Shown here: piece after piece, positions 60,397 through 64,000 of the stretch
Layout: each line of letters starts with the position of its first letter
Position numbering within the stretch: position 1 is the first letter of the stretch
Assembly (NCBI RefSeq): GCF_004210215.2
Contig: NZ_CP067394.1
Location: 2,852,001-2,916,000 of the forward strand
From: Cryobacterium sp. SO1
Lineage (GTDB): Bacteria > Actinomycetota > Actinomycetes > Actinomycetales > Microbacteriaceae
Length of the DNA stretch: 64,000 nucleotides
Reading direction: 5' to 3'
Made by a program: the position numbers and the translations under genes
Notes under the pieces: model-generated
What the model was told of the DNA's origin: nothing
The model's input: only the letters and a program-made list of their open reading frames with translations
The model's database searches: none

Positions 60397-60932
60397 TTTG
60401 GACCCGCGCAGGGCTCGAGACCGAGGGTTTCGACGGGTTCGTGCCGTTCGCCGAGCTGCCCGGGACCTCTGTGCCCGCCGACCCGGGCGTCTACGTGGTG
60501 ATTCGCTCGTCGATGTCGCTGCCTGCGTTCAACGTTGAAAGCACCGCTGGCTGGTTCAAGGGCAAGGAACCATCCGTTCTCGTCGAACTTCTGCAAGCAG
60601 CGTGGGTACCGGATGCCGTCGTGCTCTACATCGGGAAGGCGAGCGCCGGCGCGACCGGCCGACGCGGACTGCGCAAGCGACTGGACGAATATCGTCGGCA
60701 CGGAGCAGGAGAGCGTGTGGGCCACTGGGGCGGCCGATACCTCTGGCAGCTCGAGGACAGCGACCACCTGCTCGTCGCCTGGAAGAAGACTCCGGATGCT
60801 GAGGCCGAGAACCTGGAATCCGCGCTGATTGGTGACTTCGTGGCGCACTACGGCGTTCGTCCGTTTGCCAACCGCAAGGCTGGGCGATCGATCGATGACA
60901 GTGTCGAGAAGAACGGTCGGGCGCTGGAGTAA
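60393..60932 (+). CDS. GIY-YIG nuclease domain protein coupled to the giant helicase
   Basis: A 179-residue protein with GIY-YIG features: G-V-Y near residue 30 ([11 protein letters not shown]), Y-I-G in VVLYIGKAS near 77, Arg in [11 protein letters not shown] near 92, and Glu plus Asn in [12 protein letters not shown] and PFANRKAG. All catalytic positions are present. It starts with a GTG inside the helicase stop (GTGA overlap), so it is made with Hhe and probably belongs to the same system. It could cleave invading DNA or act as a ligand-sensing or structural partner. It ends 66 bp before a convergent gene. Confidence 0.8.
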   Translation: MIWTRAGLETEGFDGFVPFAELPGTSVPADPGVYVVIRSSMSLPAFNVESTAGWFKGKEPSVLVELLQAAWVPDAVVLYIGKASAGATGRRGLRKRLDEYRRHGAGERVGHWGGRYLWQLEDSDHLLVAWKKTPDAEAENLESALIGDFVAHYGVRPFANRKAGRSIDDSVEKNGRALE

Positions 60933-60998
60933 GCCTTCCTGGGGAGCCATTCGAAGCCAGGCACGATGTGAGTTCTTGCTGGCGACATCACCAGCGAT

Positions 60999-62259
60999 TC
61001 AGGCGCGCTCGAGCAGGGAGCTCAGTCCCGCTTCGCTCACGACCGGGATGCCATAGTCCCGGGCCTTCCGCGCCTTACCCGACAGGGAGTCGGGGTCAGC
61101 GGCCACGAGCAGCCGGGATTTCTTGGTCACTCCGGCGCCCGGCCCGAATCCCGGGTGGGTGAGCTCGGCGTGCCAATCGGCGCGCGGACGCTGCATTTCG
61201 CCCGTCAAGACCACGATGTCCCCTGCCGTCAGCATGAAGCGTGCCAGCGCGTCGTCGGAGACCGCGACCACGGCGACCAGCTGGGGCGGGTGCATCGCCG
61301 TGGCGACGGCCGAGGCAGGAAGTCCCAGGAGCTGCGCAACCGTGATCAGGTCAGCGATTTCTCCTTCGGTCAACACTGCGTCAGCCCAGGCGAGGGCTAC
61401 GAGGTCGGCGAAGTAGCGCTCGTGCAGAGCCACGCAGGTGCCGCGGTTGATGCCAAGGTCTTCAGCGAGCTGCACGAGCGCCAGCGCTTCATGGGACGAG
61501 AGCTCCCTTGTCCAACAGGCACAGGTCGAGGAGCGCAAGATAGTCCAGTTGCTCGTCCGGGCCAGCGAATTCTGGCATCTTCAGGGTGATGCGGTCCAGC
61601 CAGGATGCAGGGGTGATGGGGCCGGCCGGCAGGACGTCGTCGCGGGACACCCACACCGCAGGGTCGCCCGGGAAGGGTGGCCATGGGGACGCTGCCGCTG
61701 CGTCCAAATGCAGCGCCCAGACCGGCGCATCCGGGTCGTCGGCAATGTACGCGCCCAGCAGGTGCACGGTGGCAACGGCATCGGCGAGAGCGCGGTGGGC
61801 GTCGACCAGAGGGATGTCGTACGCCGCGCAACAGTCGGACAACTTGCGGCCAGAGCCCGGGAGGAAGTCGCGGGCGAGCTGCATCGTGCACAGCCCAAGG
61901 GGTTCCAGGTCGCCGCCGTAAGCGAGCCGACTCAGTTCTGCCAACAGGAAGCTCGTGTCGAAGCGAGCGTTGTGCGCCACCAGCACGCGCCCGGAGAGAA
62001 GTTCGATCAGTTGCGGCGCGACGTGCGCGAAGTCCGGTGCCTGCATGATGTCGGCGGCGCGGATGCGGTGGATGTCCTGCCTGCCCAGATCTCGGCCCGG
62101 ATTGATCAGCGTGTCCCAGCTGCCGGTGATGCGACCACTTGGATCGACGTGGACAACGGCCACCTCGATAACCCGGTGGCTCGACTTGGCGAAGAGGCCG
62201 GTGGTTTCGAAGTCGATGACCGCGTAGCCCCTGGCGCTCGAATCAAGGCTGTGCGACAT
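60999..62259 (-). pseudogene. DnaQ-like 3'-5' exonuclease with BRCT domain, frameshifted
   Basis: Residues 1-170 of the first frame (62259-61489) are a DEDDh exonuclease (IDFETTG, AHNARFDTSFLL, DAHRALADA). The second frame (61514-60999) continues with a helical TerB-like part and a C-terminal BRCT domain (VVLTGEMQRPR, VTKKSRLLVAADPDSLSGKARKA). The frames join at L-L-D / R-E-L-S-S-H-E if one T is removed at 61508-61509. The total length, 1261 bp, is three times 420 plus one, as expected for a single-base insertion. This is either a real inactivating mutation or a sequencing error. The exonuclease half alone would still be made. Confidence 0.82.
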
Positions 62260-62577
62260 AGTGCGTCCGTTCCCCCGTGCGCCTGAGGCATCGGGGATGA
62301 TGGCGGCGTCGGCTCAGCTTTCCAGGGAGTTGGTGCTCTGTCCACTCCCCAGTGGTGGTGGGTGCGAAGGGCTTCTCGCTGAGCGTGCGCCGTGCGGTCG
62401 ATCACTCTTCCCAGATCCACGAACAGGTAGATCGTCCGGGTTGACTTCCCCGGCGCCGGCCCCGGTTGGGGGTTGGTGCCAAGCCACTCGCTCCTGAAGG
62501 ATGAAAGAGCGCGGGTGCGCCGCCTAGGGGGAATTCCATGGACAGATCTACGCAGCCGTGTGCCCGCTCAAGGACTC
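62260..62577. other. Divergent gap without a gene
   Basis: Promoters of the exonuclease (minus) and NERD (plus) genes must lie here. An ATG at 62538 preceded by a G-rich stretch opens a short frame that has no family features. No operator or hairpin stood out. Confidence 0.45.
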
Positions 62578-63282
62578 ATGGCCATGGTGCTCAACTCTCA
62601 GACCAGCGGCGATCTGGCGCCGTCGCCACGGCCTGGAATGATTCGCCTCAACGAAGAAGCTCGGCCTTGGTACACGGGTGCGATCGGCGAACGCCGGGTG
62701 GGGAGACTACTGGCTGAGCTCGGGCCCGACTGGACTGTGCTGCACTCCGTGCCGGTTGGCAGCGGTACAAGCGATATCGATCATGTCGTGATCGGCCAGC
62801 CGGGCGTATTCACGATCAATACGAAACACCACCCGGGCAAGTCTGTCTGGATCGGTGGAAAGGGAATGCTGGTCGGTGGTCACCGGGTGCCATACATCCG
62901 CAACGCCATCCACGAAGCCGAGCGCGCGGCTACCCTGCTTTCGGCAGCGAGCGGAATGACTGTACCGGTGACGTCCATAATCACGCTCGTGGATGTGTCG
63001 AACGTCGTCACGAAGAGCCCACCGGATGGCGGCGCCGTCGAATTGCACATCGTGACAGAGCGCCGACTTCTCCAAACCCTCACGACTTGGCACAAGAAGC
63101 CTGAGCAGCATCAGGACGGAGTCGCGATCAACACCGCATTCGAAGCGCTGCATGACGGTGTCGCCGTGATGGACGCGCACATCCGCCGCCGCGCCTACTG
63201 GGTTGGCCTAGCGAAGCGGCTGGTGCCAGTGTTGGTCCCATTCGTTGCGGCCGCGATTTTCTATCGGTCGTTCGCCCGCTGA
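62578..63282 (+). CDS. NERD (nuclease-related) domain protein with C-terminal helix
   Basis: A 234-residue protein. Residues about 30-140 form a NERD domain: GAIGERRVGRLLAEL, SDIDHVVIGQPGVFTINTKHH with the Asp and Lys of the PD-(D/E)XK-like core, and YIRNAIHEAERAATLL. A single hydrophobic stretch near 212-230 (RLVPVLVPFVAAAIFY) suggests membrane anchoring. The ATG at 62578 has AAGGA six bases upstream; the frame extends 35 codons further without family similarity. Function is unknown; the actinobacterial variant with N-T-K in place of E-V-K may not cleave DNA. Confidence 0.8.
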   Translation: MAMVLNSQTSGDLAPSPRPGMIRLNEEARPWYTGAIGERRVGRLLAELGPDWTVLHSVPVGSGTSDIDHVVIGQPGVFTINTKHHPGKSVWIGGKGMLVGGHRVPYIRNAIHEAERAATLLSAASGMTVPVTSIITLVDVSNVVTKSPPDGGAVELHIVTERRLLQTLTTWHKKPEQHQDGVAINTAFEALHDGVAVMDAHIRRRAYWVGLAKRLVPVLVPFVAAAIFYRSFAR

Positions 63283-63307
63283 GTGCCTGGCGGCAACCGC
63301 GCCGTCA

Positions 63308-63601
63308 TCATCGGGCATCCAAGTTCTCGAGCGCAGCCTGCAGGGTGGAGGTCGCGTCGACGCAGCCGGGCAGCGCCGCGAGACCCGCGAGGGAAGGCGT
63401 GAGTCGCTGCCCACCGACCGACGCGGAAACGCTGGCTTTCTCCCGCACTGCATTAGCTGGCACTTCGTATCCGGCCAAGATCTCGTAGGTCTGGGCCGCG
63501 AACACGACGAAGATCGCGGCGTCAAAGTCGGGGCGACATCCGCCACACGTTCCGCGGGCATCAACACGGGAGCGGGGCTTCGCAGCATCTAGGGTGAGCA
63601 T
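63308..63601 (-). CDS. Truncated hypothetical protein (C-terminal domain)
   Basis: A 97-residue frame. The segment PDFDAAIFVVFAAQTYEILA, the VPANAVREKASVSASVGGQ block and the end LPGCVDATSTLQAALENLD read like the C-terminal half of a larger soluble domain seen in hypothetical proteins that handle plasmid or restriction functions. The first 20 residues (TLDAAKPRSRVDARG) look random. The ATG at 63601 overlaps the region right before the divergent lipoprotein ATG (63603). It is probably a decayed gene, but a short functional product cannot be excluded. Confidence 0.5.
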   Translation of the reverse strand: MLTLDAAKPRSRVDARGTCGGCRPDFDAAIFVVFAAQTYEILAGYEVPANAVREKASVSASVGGQRLTPSLAGLAALPGCVDATSTLQAALENLDAR

Positions 63602-63602
63602 C

Positions 63603-64000
63603 ATGGGGCGAACACGGGCACGTCGATGGATGGGCATGGTCGGGATTCCGGTCGCGGTGTTGATGGGCGGGTGCACAGCGACCTCAGATCCGGAGCCGCC
63701 ACCCACGGCCGCCACCGCGCCTCCGACCGGGGACGCCCAGGCATCCGATCTCAGTAAGTTCGAACAGCAACTGCCGCTCAGCGGGCAGTTCGTCTCCCAA
63801 GCAACAGCCACTGAGGGCACCGTCGACATTGAGCGCCGCAATGATGGGTCAGTCTGGGTCCTGCTCGAGGACTTCCACACCGGGGACGCCGCAGATCTGC
63901 GTCTCTATCTGAAGGAGGATGCCCTGCTTCAGGATGCGGACGGCTTCTGGGGCTCCGCCGAGGGCGGTTACGAGATCGCGGTGATCGACCCGGGCGCCTC
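63603..64000 (+). CDS. DM13-like lipoprotein, truncated by the window end
   Basis: 132 codons are visible without a stop. The N-terminus is a lipoprotein-type signal (Arg-rich start, hydrophobic core, G-G-C with Cys24), followed by a Pro/Thr/Ala linker and a domain reading LSGQFVSQATATEGTVDIE, then VLLEDFHTGDAADLRLYL. The Gly/Phe start, the LEDF block and the DLR.YL block are typical of DM13 domains, which bind electron carriers or act at the cell surface. The protein should continue for perhaps 60 residues past 64000. Promoter elements were not identified. Confidence 0.7.
   Translation, partial: MGRTRARRWMGMVGIPVAVLMGGCTATSDPEPPPTAATAPPTGDAQASDLSKFEQQLPLSGQFVSQATATEGTVDIERRNDGSVWVLLEDFHTGDAADLRLYLKEDALLQDADGFWGSAEGGYEIAVIDPGA

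Noticed and set aside
1-64000. CRISPR arrays, tRNA/rRNA genes, known riboswitches
   Set aside because: Read for regular spaced repeats, cloverleaf-like ends and conserved RNA cores; none was recognised by eye. A covariance-model search would be the decisive test.

Overview
The window is high-GC DNA with frequent GTG/TTG starts, four-base start/stop overlaps, lipobox-type binding proteins and actinobacterial-style operons. It most likely comes from an actinomycete of the order Micrococcales, probably Microbacteriaceae. The family-level placement is inferred from gene style and not proven. No rRNA, tRNA, CRISPR array or replication origin was recognised.

Layout. 1-5.3 kb: a small membrane protein, a three-gene Fe3+/thiamine/phosphonate-type ABC importer (minus strand) and a divergent GNAT acetyltransferase. 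5.4-9.7 kb: a degraded YoeB toxin fragment, then a tight plus-strand operon of unknown purpose (acyl-CoA dehydrogenase-like flavoprotein, cytosolic PhnD-like protein, radical SAM protein with a TusA-like N-terminus, DoxX protein, small membrane protein). 9.9-14.8 kb: a secreted HNH nuclease, an intact yefM-yoeB module with a recognisable operator, and a GH15 / hydrolase-OsmC pair. 15.3-25.8 kb: an eight-gene minus-strand catabolic operon (sugar-binding lipoprotein, two permeases, HutC-type GntR regulator, DUF4127 protein, FAD oxidoreductase, NanE, GH38 alpha-mannosidase). It is preceded by two DasR-dre-like operators and carries a strong internal hairpin after the binding-protein gene. 26.4-33.5 kb: VapBC-type module, CPBP protease, hypothetical genes, NYN/LOTUS protein and a YhcG-type nuclease containing a 31-bp palindrome. 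34-40.6 kb: a ROK-regulated carbon module with UlaABC-like PTS genes, transketolase and deoC.

40.8-60.9 kb looks like a defence island. It holds a ShosTA-like PRTase/DprA pair, a convergent sce7726/sce7725 pair, a NUDIX plus PLD-DUF3427-helicase pair, a HEAT-like protein, and a 2136-residue HEPN-DUF4011-helicase-nuclease (Hhe-like) translationally coupled to a GIY-YIG protein. The sce7725 gene is split by an IS3-type element, and that IS transposase gene is itself split by a three-recombinase (RIT) element with 91-bp inverted ends and a fully readable insertion junction. 61-64 kb: a frameshifted DnaQ-like exonuclease-BRCT gene, a NERD protein, a truncated hypothetical gene and the start of a DM13-like lipoprotein gene that runs off the window.

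A family of about 42-bp palindromes (three copies) lies next to two RidA C-terminal remnants. The most promising undescribed systems are the 5.8-9.7 kb flavoprotein/SBP-fold/radical SAM operon, the helicase-GIY-YIG coupling, and the dre-like control of the mannosidase/ManNAc operon.
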